Shown here: piece after piece, positions 11,352 to 21,599 of the stretch
Numbering within the stretch: the stretch's first letter is position 1
Layout: every line of letters begins with the position of its first letter
Assembly (NCBI RefSeq): GCF_039555335.1
Contig: NC_092631.1
Span: 7,266,481-7,330,480 of the forward strand
Source of the DNA: Amphiura filiformis
Lineage: Eukaryota; Echinodermata; Ophiuroidea; Amphilepidida; Amphiuridae
DNA: 64,000 nucleotides
Direction of reading: 5' to 3'
Position numbers and translations under genes: made by a program
The notes under the pieces: model-generated
The model's database searches: none
Told to the model about the DNA's origin: nothing
The model's input: only the letters and a program-made list of their open reading frames with translations

Positions 11352-12298
11352 TGTGGCGGGACGGAATTGTTAAATTTGATGTTACTGCGAATTAAAAAAA
11401 GATAGGATTTTTTTGTTTATGGTATTATAAAGGTCTTCTGTATAGACAATTTAATAAATAAAAAAAATGTCAGTGGACTTTGCAAAATAAAGAAATAAAT
11501 TAAAATTAGGTGTAAAATTCCGTCCCGCCACATTTTGAGGTGATTTTTTATGTTCGGAAGGGACGAAAAACAAAATTTTAGTCAAAACTTTCCAAAATAT
11601 CAACTATTATGGTAATAAACATTCCTGAGTACATAAAAATTGAATTCATCAACTTTGCTAGGCTCAAAACCATTTTAACTTCTTCTATTTCAGGCCTTTT
11701 GTGGTAGGATGCCAGCAATAATGCTATTTTCAGGGTCTTTGGTGTAAAACACGGCGCCGCCACATTTTGAGATGATTCAGGAATCTATGAAAAATTTCTT
11801 TCTCAGTCAATATTTTTTCATTGGAAGTGAAAGAAAAACCAATTTCGTCAGTTTTAAAGTGAATCAATTGCTTTTTTTCTTGATTTTGACATGGTGGACA
11901 AAATTCCGTCCCGCCACATTCCGTCCCGCCACATTGACATGATTTAAAAAAATTAATGAATTACTATAAAGAAGGGGTGAATTTTATAATTCCTCCCATA
12001 ACAAAAGAAGGATAGTTGAAGTTAATACCAATGTTAGAAACAAATGTTTTATCCCAGTACTTTTGATAAAAATTCAACAAATGTACTGTGTTCTCAAATA
12101 CATGAAGTTTATCACTCCGTCCCGCCACATCAATGAATTTGTGTTTCCGTGGCAACGTGTTGATTCTTAGGACTATTTTTCTTGTGTGTGAATGTAGTCT
12201 GTAACTTACTTGTTTATATTAAGAACATAAAGAATCCATAAAATAAACAGGCACAGAGCTACAATTTAAAAGGCCTATCAAAATTCCGTCCCGCCACA
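11352..12298. mobile_element. Inverted-repeat element with internal copies of its end motif
   Basis: Ends are TGTGGCGGGACGGAATT (11352) and its inverse (12282-12298). The same motif recurs inside, near 11519, 11902, 11920 and 12115, plus a degenerate copy at about 11750, several followed by cattttgag-gtgatt. No transposase frame is present, so it would be non-autonomous. No clear target duplication is visible. The internal repeats look like subterminal binding sites, which is inference. Confidence 0.8.
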
Positions 12299-13456
12299 AA
12301 CGGGAATTTTGGCTCTGGCCCGCCTGGGAAATAGATTGTCTGTGAAAAATGAGCAGGATCCAACTTTTTATGACAATTTGGCTAAACTTTCTTGAAACAA
12401 CAAGTTATTTGTGAGGTGGCGTAATCTGTATGGGCTATAGGGTGCTCTAGTCGGCATTTTTCTGAAAAAAGTCCCTGGACTCCGTATATTTTCTCTACAC
12501 TGGATGTCTGTATCTGACCTTCAGCTTGCAGAAAGTGTAAGTTTTGAAGAACTAAGTCGCTCCGGAGTCAAGAAAATGATGTTTTCCCGGACCCTGTTTG
12601 TATAGAGAAGTCAATGGAGGCTATATTTACTGGTGAGCACCCTGTAGTGTTCTTTAGTAATATCAGTACAAAATACTGGAATCAGTATTAGTAGACAGCT
12701 GTGCCAATGGTGTGTTTAGTAGCTTTTGTGTGACATTTAGTAATGTCACACAAATATACTGCGCACAAAAAGTATATGAACACTTAAAAGATACTCAATC
12801 TAAAGTACCAAATAAAGTGATCATTTATGGGTAATTTTGTTCTGTTATTTTGATTTGGCATGAGCCGACTTCATTTCCCCAAGTTATACCGAATTGAATG
12901 GAAAAGAGAGCTTTTCAAAAGTGATAAATTTGGGCTATTTCCTCCTTCACAGGGGTAGCGCTGGCAGGTTAAAACTAGGGTCACAGATGACCCCTTAACT
13001 GACTTTAAATAAAAAAACTTAGGGGTCAAATGATTTTTAAGGGTCAAAGTGAACAATTCTCATGATGTAACTATGCTTATGCTCCCCAACCTCTGGACCC
13101 CCACAAGGTATTTATAGTTGGATTTTTCATAATTTTTTTTATTGATTTTTGATTTTATCTATTTCATTTTAAAATTTATGTTATTTCCTTTGTTTTACTA
13201 TTATTTATATCAATTTTGCATTTTCTTATTTTATTTTGGTTTTTGATTTTATCTAGTTCATTCAAATGTATTTCTTTTATTCTTTGTTTTAGTAATTTTG
13301 CATTTTCTTATTTTATTTTATTTGGAGCTTTCATAATTTCTTTTTTTATTTCATTTTTGATTTTATTAACATTTATTTGCTTTATATTTTTTGTTTTACT
13401 CTTATTTATTTTAAGTTTGCATTTTCTTATTTAATTTATTAATTATTAGGTTTTTA
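12299..13456. other. No gene; possible small inverted-repeat element and T-rich tract
   Basis: tatagggtgctc (about 12437) and gagcaccctgta (about 12637) are inverted and may bound a 210-bp MITE. The stretch 13130-13440 is low-complexity T/A sequence (tttattttatttt-like) whose apparent hydrophobic ORF is a composition artefact. Confidence 0.5.
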
Positions 13457-14192
13457 CCCGGGGGGACACTTCAATTTGAAATGGATATAGGTGTTGGGCT
13501 GGCGCTTTCGCACTAAGGGGCATTCGGTGAGAGCAACATGTAAAAAATATGGGGTCATGCGGCGGATGACATGATCGAGCCGGCAACCCGTGAAACCGCC
13601 CGGCCGTATGGCATTTTCCATATACTCGGTTAGTTTTGTGGGGTTCATTATCGAACCCCAACGGTTTTAGCTTGTATTTATATTATTTATCAACATAGGC
13701 CTATTTGTTTGTGATATTTCAAGCGTTTTAAAATTCCAAAAAACCCCTTTTAATTACACGGTTGACGATGAAAATTTACTGAATTTAGGGACTGCACGTC
13801 ATACACCACCTGATTTTTGGCATTCGGTGAGAGCAAAATGTAAAAAATATGGGGTCATTGGGTGAGAACATGACCTTTTTTTAAATGGAATCTTTGGGTG
13901 AGAACCAAAACAGCGCCACAAAAACCTTGAAAATCGAATTTCTAGTTCTAAATGGCTTCAAATTTCTTTATTTTTTCAAAATAAGTAACAAAATCAGTGA
14001 TAAATGAAAGTTACTGTTCAAATTGAACTTGTAAGGGTCTTTGGGTGACAGATCAAATGGAAAAATAGGGGGTGACAGAGCGAGCATGTGTTCCTAAAAA
14101 AAATATGGGGTCTTTGGGTGACAGCGATGCTGAAAAGGGGGTCTTAACAGCCCTACATACGCGTCACCTCCAAAGTTGAGAGTACCCCGGGG
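13457..14192. mobile_element. Inverted-repeat element with 'gggtgagaac/gggtgacag' internal repeats
   Basis: Starts cccggggggacacttcaa and ends ttgagagtaccccgggg, imperfect inverse matches. Inside, short phrases such as atggggtcattgggtgaga recur with drift. The right end resembles tccaaagttgagtggccccc at about 19470-19492, where related gggtcatcgggta phrases also occur, so it appears to be a dispersed family. No coding frame. Confidence 0.55.
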
Positions 14193-14471
14193 TTTTATTT
14201 TCATTATTTATCTCTTTAATATTGTTTATTTTATTTATTTACAAGTTTTCAGCACTTCTGATAGAATTATGAATATTCATTAGCTGTTAGCATGTAATGA
14301 ACCAATCACTGCCCGTTATTGAGCAATGTGTGCATTATGGCAATAATGGCATACAGGCTTGATATAGCAAAGTCTGAAAATGGTCAAATTTTGCTCTACC
14401 AACTGAGCTAATAAGTCATGGGTATTGAACTGAAGGCCTATAGATACTAATATCACTGCTCTTCTCCATCT

Positions 14472-14543
14472 GACTTATTAGCTCAGTTGGTAGAGCATCG
14501 GTCCGGTGATCCGAAGGTCCCAGGTTCAAATCCTGGATAGTCA
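14472..14543 (+). repeat. tRNA-like sequence, copy 1 (probable SINE head, not a confident tRNA)
   Basis: Contains a perfect A box (TAGCTCAGTTGG) and a B box (GGTTCAAATCC) at tRNA-like spacing, a 5-bp T stem (ccagg/cctgg) and a D stem gctc/gagc. The acceptor arm has at least two mismatches, the anticodon stem has one, and the base before the putative anticodon (GGT) is C rather than T. A working tRNA is therefore unlikely; a pol III promoter of a SINE fits better. Confidence 0.65.
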
Positions 14544-14768
14544 GTGGATTTTTTTCACTGGCTGTCATTTATGTATGTGTTGACTTGTGTTAAAAACCTT
14601 TCTCATATTTAATTTACCACATAGATTAAATTTTATTTCTCCGTCTCGAATATGATTTCGGAATGATTTCCAAACCTCTTTCTTAAAGCTTCTTGGATGA
14701 GAAGATGATAGAGGGCGGGTATTGAACTGAAGGCCTATAGATAATAATATCACTGCTCTTCTCCATCT

Positions 14769-14840
14769 GACTTATTAGCTCAGTTGGTAGAGCATCGGTC
14801 CGGTGATCCGAAGGTCCCAGGTTCAAATCCTGGATAGTCA
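14769..14840 (+). repeat. tRNA-like sequence, copy 2
   Basis: Identical in the tRNA-like part to the copy 297 bp upstream, with the same stem defects. The antisense strand gives an apparent short ORF that is only a shadow of this repeat. Confidence 0.65.
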
Positions 14841-14902
14841 GTGGATTTTTTTCACTGGCTGTCATTTATGTATGTGTTGACTTGTGTTAAAAACCTTTCT
14901 CA

Positions 14903-15900
14903 TAGTTGATTCTTAATCTACAGTAAAATCAAGCGCGTTCGTCAATATTGATGAAAACCAAGCTAAGAATGATGATAGTTTTGACATGGTTTCATTGTTT
15001 ACATGTTTTATTTGATACAGTCGGCCCGGAAAGTCTGCGTTATTCTTTGACGCACAGGTTTTACTGAAACAAATTTCTGTGCGTCCGAAGCTCCAGAAAC
15101 GCGTCCAATGACGCAGGTTAGTGCGACCCTTGCTCCTTCAGGGGGATTCCTGGCGGCTATTCTAATGGGCTCATTATAGCCTGATAGATCAACACTCACT
15201 CGCCATGCTCATCATGTTTTGAGAGAAAGTCCTATGTAAATTTTGTCACTTTTGAAATTGCTATTTTGTATTCAAATTGGTATAACTTGGGTAAATAAAA
15301 TTGCATCATGCCAAATGAGGTATCATAATATGCAGAACAAAATTCTCAATCCATTGAATACTTCATTTGGTAAATTAGATTTAGTGTCTGAAAAATTTTG
15401 CCAGACCTTTGCCACTAAATCATGTCAGCTTGCCAGCGCAGAAGAATCTGCTCCTGAAGTTCAGCATTCAGCAACTGCTCAATGGAAAAGATAGCCTTCA
15501 AGGTCAAAGATGTTAGGAAGCTTCTCAGGGATCTAAAATCAAGTAAAGCTATTATGACCCTGATGAAATCCTTGCAAGAGTCCTGAAGGAGTGCAGCATA
15601 GAAAATAGGAAGTGAATGGGTGGTGTGCGGTCCACTTGCAATTCGCTCTCCTAAAATTTTGTGCCAATTGACCCAAAATCTTATCTTTTTGGAAGCATTT
15701 TTGAAGGGAAGGGTTTCTTGTTCATCAAGCCACCTTGCAAAGTGTCTTTTTTGGGAAGAAATCAACGCTGAGCAGACTTTTAGGAGCAATCTTGACCACC
15801 AAAGATGGCTACTGTGACAACATCAACATGACACTGCTGAATTTGGAAACCTTGCTCACTTCATGTACACATTGAGATTTGTGTTGGACATACTTTCTGT
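14903..15900. other. No recognised gene; one unexplained 124-codon frame on minus (15415-15789)
   Basis: The minus frame 15789-15415 reads through 124 codons with mixed composition (LPIFYAALLQ, IFSIEQLLNAELQEQ) and no low complexity. I recognise no domain, see no matching neighbours and no clear splice pattern. It could be a decayed transposon ORF or chance. The rest of the stretch shows nothing. Confidence 0.3.
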
Positions 15901-16766
15901 TTACAACTTTTTTCTGCAATCCCTCTTCACCAGCTGAGGTAGGACCTTTCTTTTTTATCAGTCACCATTCTCTTACTGATGATGGAAGACCTGCTGAAGA
16001 TTAAGCTTATGTTGACAAGACTTGTGTTCTTTAATCTTTGTTTAGCAATTTACTGTTGGGCTCCAGCCACGCCCTGCCATGAGCTAGAACTAGCATGGGT
16101 TAGATCAGGGTCAGAATGTATTGCTGTTTCACTGTTACAACCAGAAACAAACAAGTTTACAACTTTTTTCTGCAATCCCTCTTCACCAGCTGAGGTAGGA
16201 CCTTTCTTTTTATCAGTCACCATTCTCTTACTGATGATGGAAGACCTGCTGAAGATTAAGCTTATGTTGACAAGACTTGTGTTCTTTAATCTTTGTTTAG
16301 CAATTTACTGTTGGGCTCCAGCCACGCCCTGCCATGAGCTAGAACTAGCATGGGTTAGATCAGGGTCAGAATGTATTGCTGTTTCACTGTTACAACCAGA
16401 AACAAACAAGGAGGACTCAATACAATTTAAGCTTTCTTCACCTGATGTTTACGATTGTGTAGCAATTTATTGTTGGGTGCCATATGCCACGCCCTGCCAT
16501 GATGATCTTGAACTGGCATGTGTAAGGCCAGGGTCAGAATGTATTACGGTTTCACTGTTTCAACTAGAAACTAGTAAGGAGGAGACAGTACAATATAAGG
16601 TCTCAACACCTGATGTTTACAATTGTGTAGCAATTTTTTTTGGGGGGCGCCGTCAACATTTGCCACGCCCTGTCATGATCTAGAACTGGCATGTGTAAGG
16701 TCAGGCACAGACTGTATTGCTGTTTCATTGTTACATTCACATACTAGCATGGAGGACACAATACAA
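15901..16766 (+). repeat. Tandem repeat of a Cys-containing open unit
   Basis: A block of about 255 bp (tacaacttttttctgcaatccc onwards) is present at 15901-16154 and 16156-16410 almost unchanged. Related shorter units of about 165-177 bp follow (gccacgccctg at about 16072, 16321, 16486, 16663). The plus frame 15979-16683 stays open through most of it and repeats CVAIYCW, ATPCH-LELA-VR-GSEC and VSL-Q-ET-K motifs. It may be a decayed multi-repeat protein or a non-coding repeat that happens to be open. No domain recognised. Confidence 0.6.
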
Positions 16767-17717
16767 CTTAAGAGTAGTATTGCGTACCAATCAAAGAAAA
16801 TCAAAAATAGTTGGCAGACTTCAAAAATGGAATTTCTTCTTACTTTATATCAGGATGCAACTTTGGTCAAAGTCTACAAAAATCAAAATTATTTCATCAC
16901 TGCACCTTCGTTACCATAGCAACGGCCAAAACATCAAAATGACCGGTTTTAGACTATTTCGCACTTTTACAAGGCTAAAAAATAACAAGTTTCAGGATTC
17001 ACCATATAAAGGAAAAATAGAGGTAAACCTTGAGAGTTTCACGACATAATTGGCAACATCAAAGCTTTCTAAAAATACAGTTGTTTTAACAAACAGTCTG
17101 TCCTACTTGGGATATTCCATTGTTTCAAATAGGGGTGTTTTTCTTAATTTTTGACTTTCTGAAATATAGCAATATTCAATGAGCTGTAACCCCCAAAGTG
17201 GTGCTTTTTATATGTTATATTTTTCAGTGTGGCTGGACCAGATAGTACTGTACCCAAATAAATAAAAAAAAGTTTTGGTAATTTTAATATAGACAAACAG
17301 TGTTGCCATAAAGATAGGTATTTTTCCATTAAATAAGAGTTAGACCAGGTTAAAAATGTTACCACACATGAAAGGAAACATTCTCACATAGTTTTTCTGG
17401 ACCAGTTTTTCATGAGCAACAAGAATTTATGAGGTAAAAATAAAACCATGTATCCTGAGAACTTCCTGTGAGGGCGCTTTATTCAAAATGGCTGCCAAAA
17501 TCCAATAAAAAGCTACTATACGTTTAAAAAGGTCGCATAAAAGATAAAAGTGACTAGATTTCGGATTTGTATTGATGAAAGTAATGTATAACTATGTCAA
17601 GGTATTAATAGAATGGTACCAACATGTCACAGTTGGGAGCGCTTTTTCAAAATGGCCGCTTAAAATCCAATGAAAAGCATATATATGGTTAAAATAGTCA
17701 CTTATGAGGTATGATTG

Positions 17718-17851
17718 CAGTGGCGTAACATCATAGGGGCACAGGGTTACATGGCCCCCAATCGATCTGAATTTTAAGAATCCCAAAAAACGGACTGCCA
17801 CCCATATTGGTTGGTGCCCCCTCCCATATGATAACTGGTGCTACGCCACTG
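17718..17851. mobile_element. hAT-type MITE, 134 bp, with 8-bp target duplication
   Basis: Starts CAGTGGCGTAAC and ends gctacgccactg, flanked by the 8-bp direct repeat tatgattg (17710-17717 and 17852-17859). An 8-bp duplication and CAGTG-type ends are characteristic of hAT elements. It is nested in the left arm of the foldback element and has no counterpart in the right arm, so it is younger. Confidence 0.88.
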
Positions 17852-18349
17852 TATGATTGACCAGATTTTGGTTAAGCATTGATAGCAGTAATGTAAATAT
17901 ACGTCAAGATATTAATAGGAAGGTGCCAGGAGGTCACAGCTGAGGGCACTTTTCTAGTACACCGTTAAACTTAAAATAGTCACTTAAAAAGAGGTATAAT
18001 TGACCAGATCTTGAATTAATATTGATCCCAGTACAGTAAAATTAAGTCAATGTAATAATAGGAAGATACCGGGGTCACAGTTGAGGTTGCCTTTCAAAAT
18101 GGCCACCAAAAAAGCGGCATGATATCAGCCACAAAGCCACAGATAAAAGTGTTAAGAAAGAAAGTTGTCTTTGATAAGAAAATGTAATAGTTGTCTTTGA
18201 TGAATCATTCAATAGCTGTCTTTGATCATTGTCACCTCTAAGCAAGTGTTTCAGAGTGCTATATAGCGAGCTACAAAGTGCTATATAGCGAGTCAAGATG
18301 GCTAATATGATCACCAAATCTCCAAAATGACCACCAGAGAATTGTCCCT

Positions 18350-19600
18350 ATGTATTGACAAAGGGCAGGATATTTACTTCATACTCTTCTTGGTTTCACT
18401 GAATTCTTTTATTGTGTGTTTATCTTTGAGATCACTCACATCGATATCACTACATTAAGAAAATTATTCTTCATTATCTAGCCTATCTGAAATCAAAGCG
18501 GCATATAGGTCATATATATCTTCTTTTGTGAAAGCGTTGCATTCTCTGAAAAGAAGATAGCTGCACTTTGAGTCTGCTAAAACCTTTTCCTTCTTTGACA
18601 CCAATAGACTGCTTTGTTCTCGATGTTGGTAAAGAAACTGTTGAAATCACAAGACAACTGTGATTACCTGGCGATAACTTTGGATGTCATTATTGTCATA
18701 CCTCTTGTTTTTCTCTCAACATACTTGATGCTTTATGTCAAGGAAAAATGCAACAATGATCAATTGTCTTGCATATAGGCCTACTGGCAAAAGCGAAATC
18801 CTCATACATGACTGGTAGGTGTAAATGTCCTGACTAAAGCCATCGGGTCAACGGCACATGCAATGCCAGTTGCCTCTGCTGTAACTTCAAGAAGCAAAGT
18901 TAAAAAGTGACACACTGGCCTATTCAAAACAACACGGACTAGACATCTGGTTTGAGAGTGGTAAATGGCTAATTTGTGTGTGCCTTTGATTTAAAAGAAA
19001 AGGAACAAAAGAAAACTGAAACAAAAGAGCTGACAAAAATACAAGTTATGAAAAGTACAGAGAAGTAAGAACTGAAATAAATATTGCTTTAAAATAAAGC
19101 TTCATTGAAGAAACTGTGTAGTCTCTTTGTTGCGTTTGTTGGAATCTTTTTGCACATCGTATAGGCCAATTTGTCACTTTTCAAAAAATTTCAAAAAATG
19201 GGTCATCGGGTAGAAATTTTTGAAAAAATGGAGCAAAATTTGAAAGTTTTGACATTATTTTGTTGCATTTTGATGACGTTCTTCTAGAAAAAAGGGGGCA
19301 TTGGGTAGCCGCAACCAAAAGGGGGGTCATTGGGTAGCCGCAACTAAAAAAAGGGTGGTCATCGGGTATGACTTTAAAAAAAGGGGGGTCATCGGGTATG
19401 ACTTTTAAAAAAGGGGGTCATCGGGTATTAGTCGACTTCAAAAGAGGGTTGACAGGCACATACCGTCGCTTCCAAAGTTGAGTGGCCCCCCGGTAAGGAT
19501 ACTTTCTTGGCGCAGTATATTTAGTTAATATGTTGCCCTTCGTGAACATAAATTATTCCTGTGGACATTTTAGTGGTCATCTTGACTTGGTGACTCGTTC
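18350..19600. other. Centre of the foldback element; no gene recognised
   Basis: Unique sequence between the two inverted arms. No frame of useful length. From 19180 to 19492 the phrase gggtcatcgggta recurs at least five times, and the block ends tccaaagttgagtggccccc, resembling the right end of the element at 13457-14192; a copy of that family may be nested here. Confidence 0.45.
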
Positions 19601-21081
19601 TTTTGCACCCTCAAAACGATAACTTAGAGGTGACAATGATTGAAGACTACGATTACATCAAAGACAACTATTTCAATGTTTCAATAACATTATCTGAGGC
19701 TTTGTGGCTGATTATACTGTACTTTGATAAATATTAATCCAAATTCAGATTAATTATGCCTCTTAAGTGACGGTGTACCATATATATAAGCTTTTCATTG
19801 GATTTGGCAGCCATTTTGAAAAGCGCCCTCATCTGTGACCTCCTGGTAGCTACCTATTGAAATCTTAATTTAGCGTTACATTACTGTCATCAATACTTAA
19901 ACCAAAATCTGGTCAATTATACCTCATAATTGACTATGGTAACCGTATAATGTTTTTCTTTGAATTTTGGCGGCCATTTTGAAAAGCGTCCCCAACTGTG
20001 ACCTCCTGGTACCTTCATATTAATATACCGACTTATTTATACATTACTTTCATAAATACAAATCCATAATCTAACAAATTCTATCTTTTATCCACCTATT
20101 TTAAGAGCATAATTGCTTTTCATTGGATTTTGGCAGCCATTTTGAAAAAAAAAGCGCCCTCACAGGAAAGTTTTCAGGATACAGGATTTTTACCTTATAC
20201 ATTCTTGTTCCTCAGTTTCTCCTTTCATGTGTGGGACCTAGCTCATTTTTAACCTGGTCTATTTGGCCATTTTTCAGCATAGCTGTATGATAGGTAATAA
20301 CAAGATGAGCAACAGCTTCACTGAGAGACGTTTTTCTGGCAACACTGTCATTAAAATTTTATCAAATCGTGGCTCACTTTACGGTGTATTGATGCCAATT
20401 TCTTTTGGTACATTATCAACCCTAATCAGGATTTTCAGTGCAAGTAAATGCTCAAAATCCCTATTTTTCCACACTACCTTATAATGTCAACAATCCTAAA
20501 AAGTTCAAAGTTTCTGGCAACACTGCTCTCCAGTAAAACAATTAGCAGAACTTTTTTTTTCTATCGATAGGTAGACCAATACCTTATCTACCTACCCTGC
20601 AAAAAATAATTTAAAAAAAGCACCACTTTGAAGGTTACGTCATTTTTAAAAAGATCATTTTTTTCATAATTAAATTAATGAAAAACACCCCTATTTTACA
20701 AAATGGTATCTACCATATTGAAATAATTAATTGTTATGTTTACTTCATTTTTGGAAAGGACAAGGATGGATACTTTATTGTATGGGAGAAGATTATTTTA
20801 ATTCAAGTTCTTCATACAGAAATATGACCTAATATTTAAGCATTTTTCCAGTTGTGAATAGGGTAAAAATAGTGAAAATTGGGTCAATTCATATTTTGGC
20901 CGTTACCATGGTAACCATAGATGAAGAGGTAAAATTTTAACCAAATTTATACATGTTGACTCAATGTCTAACCATGTGCAATGTATAAAGAAAATCGATT
21001 TTTTGAAGTCTGCCACCACATCTTTGATTTTTATACACAAGGTCTCTTAAGCTTTCTCCTCCTGAGTTCGATCCCAGACAT

Positions 21082-21477
21082 ATGTTCAAACTTGCCTTGA
21101 GCCTGACACAAAGTAAAAGAGCATTCTACCAATCAATTTCGTATGACAATTCAAATCTACAAACCAAACCAATAAGAACTGGTATCTCAAGAAAATTTGT
21201 TCTTCTAGCATTACTGCTTAGTGGCCAAATTGAATCCAACCCAGGCCCAAAGTTCCCTTGTGGTGTGTGTGATAGGGAAGTGAAGAATACCGATCAAGCT
21301 ATTTCATGTGACCATTGTGATTTGTGGATGCACTCCCGCTGTGTTGGGATGACAAATGCAATCTACAGTGCTTTGTGTAAGCAGTCAAGTTTTTCATGGA
21401 TTTGCTGTAATTGTGCATTACCAAACTTTTCATCTACATTCTTCCTCACTAATTCCTCGTTGGAGATAAATAATTAA
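21082..21477 (+). CDS. CR1-type LINE ORF1: 2A-like peptide plus PHD finger
   Basis: A 131-codon open frame. Residues 40-56 form a hydrophobic run ending GQIESNPGP (residues 48-56), matching the C-terminal core of 2A ribosome-skipping peptides (ExNPG|P). A PHD-type zinc finger follows from about residue 60: C-x2-C (CGVC), C-x2-C (CDHC), H-x4-C and W-x-C-x2-C (WICCNC). 2A peptides at the N-terminus of LINE proteins are known from sea urchin CR1-like elements. The usual aspartate before I/V-E is glutamine here, so activity is uncertain. The endonuclease/polymerase frame follows but is broken, so this may be only the remaining open part of one longer ORF. Confidence 0.7.
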   Translation: MFKLALSLTQSKRAFYQSISYDNSNLQTKPIRTGISRKFVLLALLLSGQIESNPGPKFPCGVCDREVKNTDQAISCDHCDLWMHSRCVGMTNAIYSALCKQSSFSWICCNCALPNFSSTFFLTNSSLEINN

Positions 21478-21599
21478 TTTGATATTCTCAACGACACTCA
21501 TGATTCTTCTGAAACCTATGAGGAAGATCTTGATGAGCCAATAGCAACTTCCACCCCATCCAAGGAAAAGAGTTCTGTTACAAGTAAGCCTGCTATCAG

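Larger units (their letters stand above)
14422..14902. repeat. 297-bp-period direct duplication carrying a tRNA-like sequence
   Basis: About 180 bp (from tattgaactgaaggcctatag to aaaaacctttctcata) is present at 14422-14605 and again at 14719-14902, almost identical. Each copy contains the tRNA-like block listed separately, followed by a cactggctgtcattta segment. This looks like a tRNA-derived SINE-type repeat. Confidence 0.8.
16773..21045. mobile_element. Large foldback element, about 4.3 kb, with long degenerate inverted arms
   Basis: Sequences of the left arm recur inverted in the right arm in mirrored order: ggcagacttcaaaaa (16815) with tttttgaagtctgcc (about 21002); the accatagcaacggcc region (16912) with ggccgttaccatgg (20898); aataggggtgttttt (17131) with aaaaacacccctatt (20682); aaaatggctgccaaaatcc-like blocks (17488, 17650) with inverse copies near 19800, 19965 and 20130. 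CTTAAG lies just outside both ends (16767-16772 and 21046-21051) and may be a target duplication. No transposase is visible. Confidence 0.75.

Noticed and set aside
13216..13434. 72-residue hydrophobic ORF resembling a membrane protein
   Set aside because: The DNA is a low-complexity T-rich tract; Phe/Leu/Ile richness follows from composition.
14683..14865. Minus-strand ORF containing LNLGPSDHRTDALPTELI
   Set aside because: It is the antisense of the tRNA-like SINE head; such ORFs are common mis-annotations.
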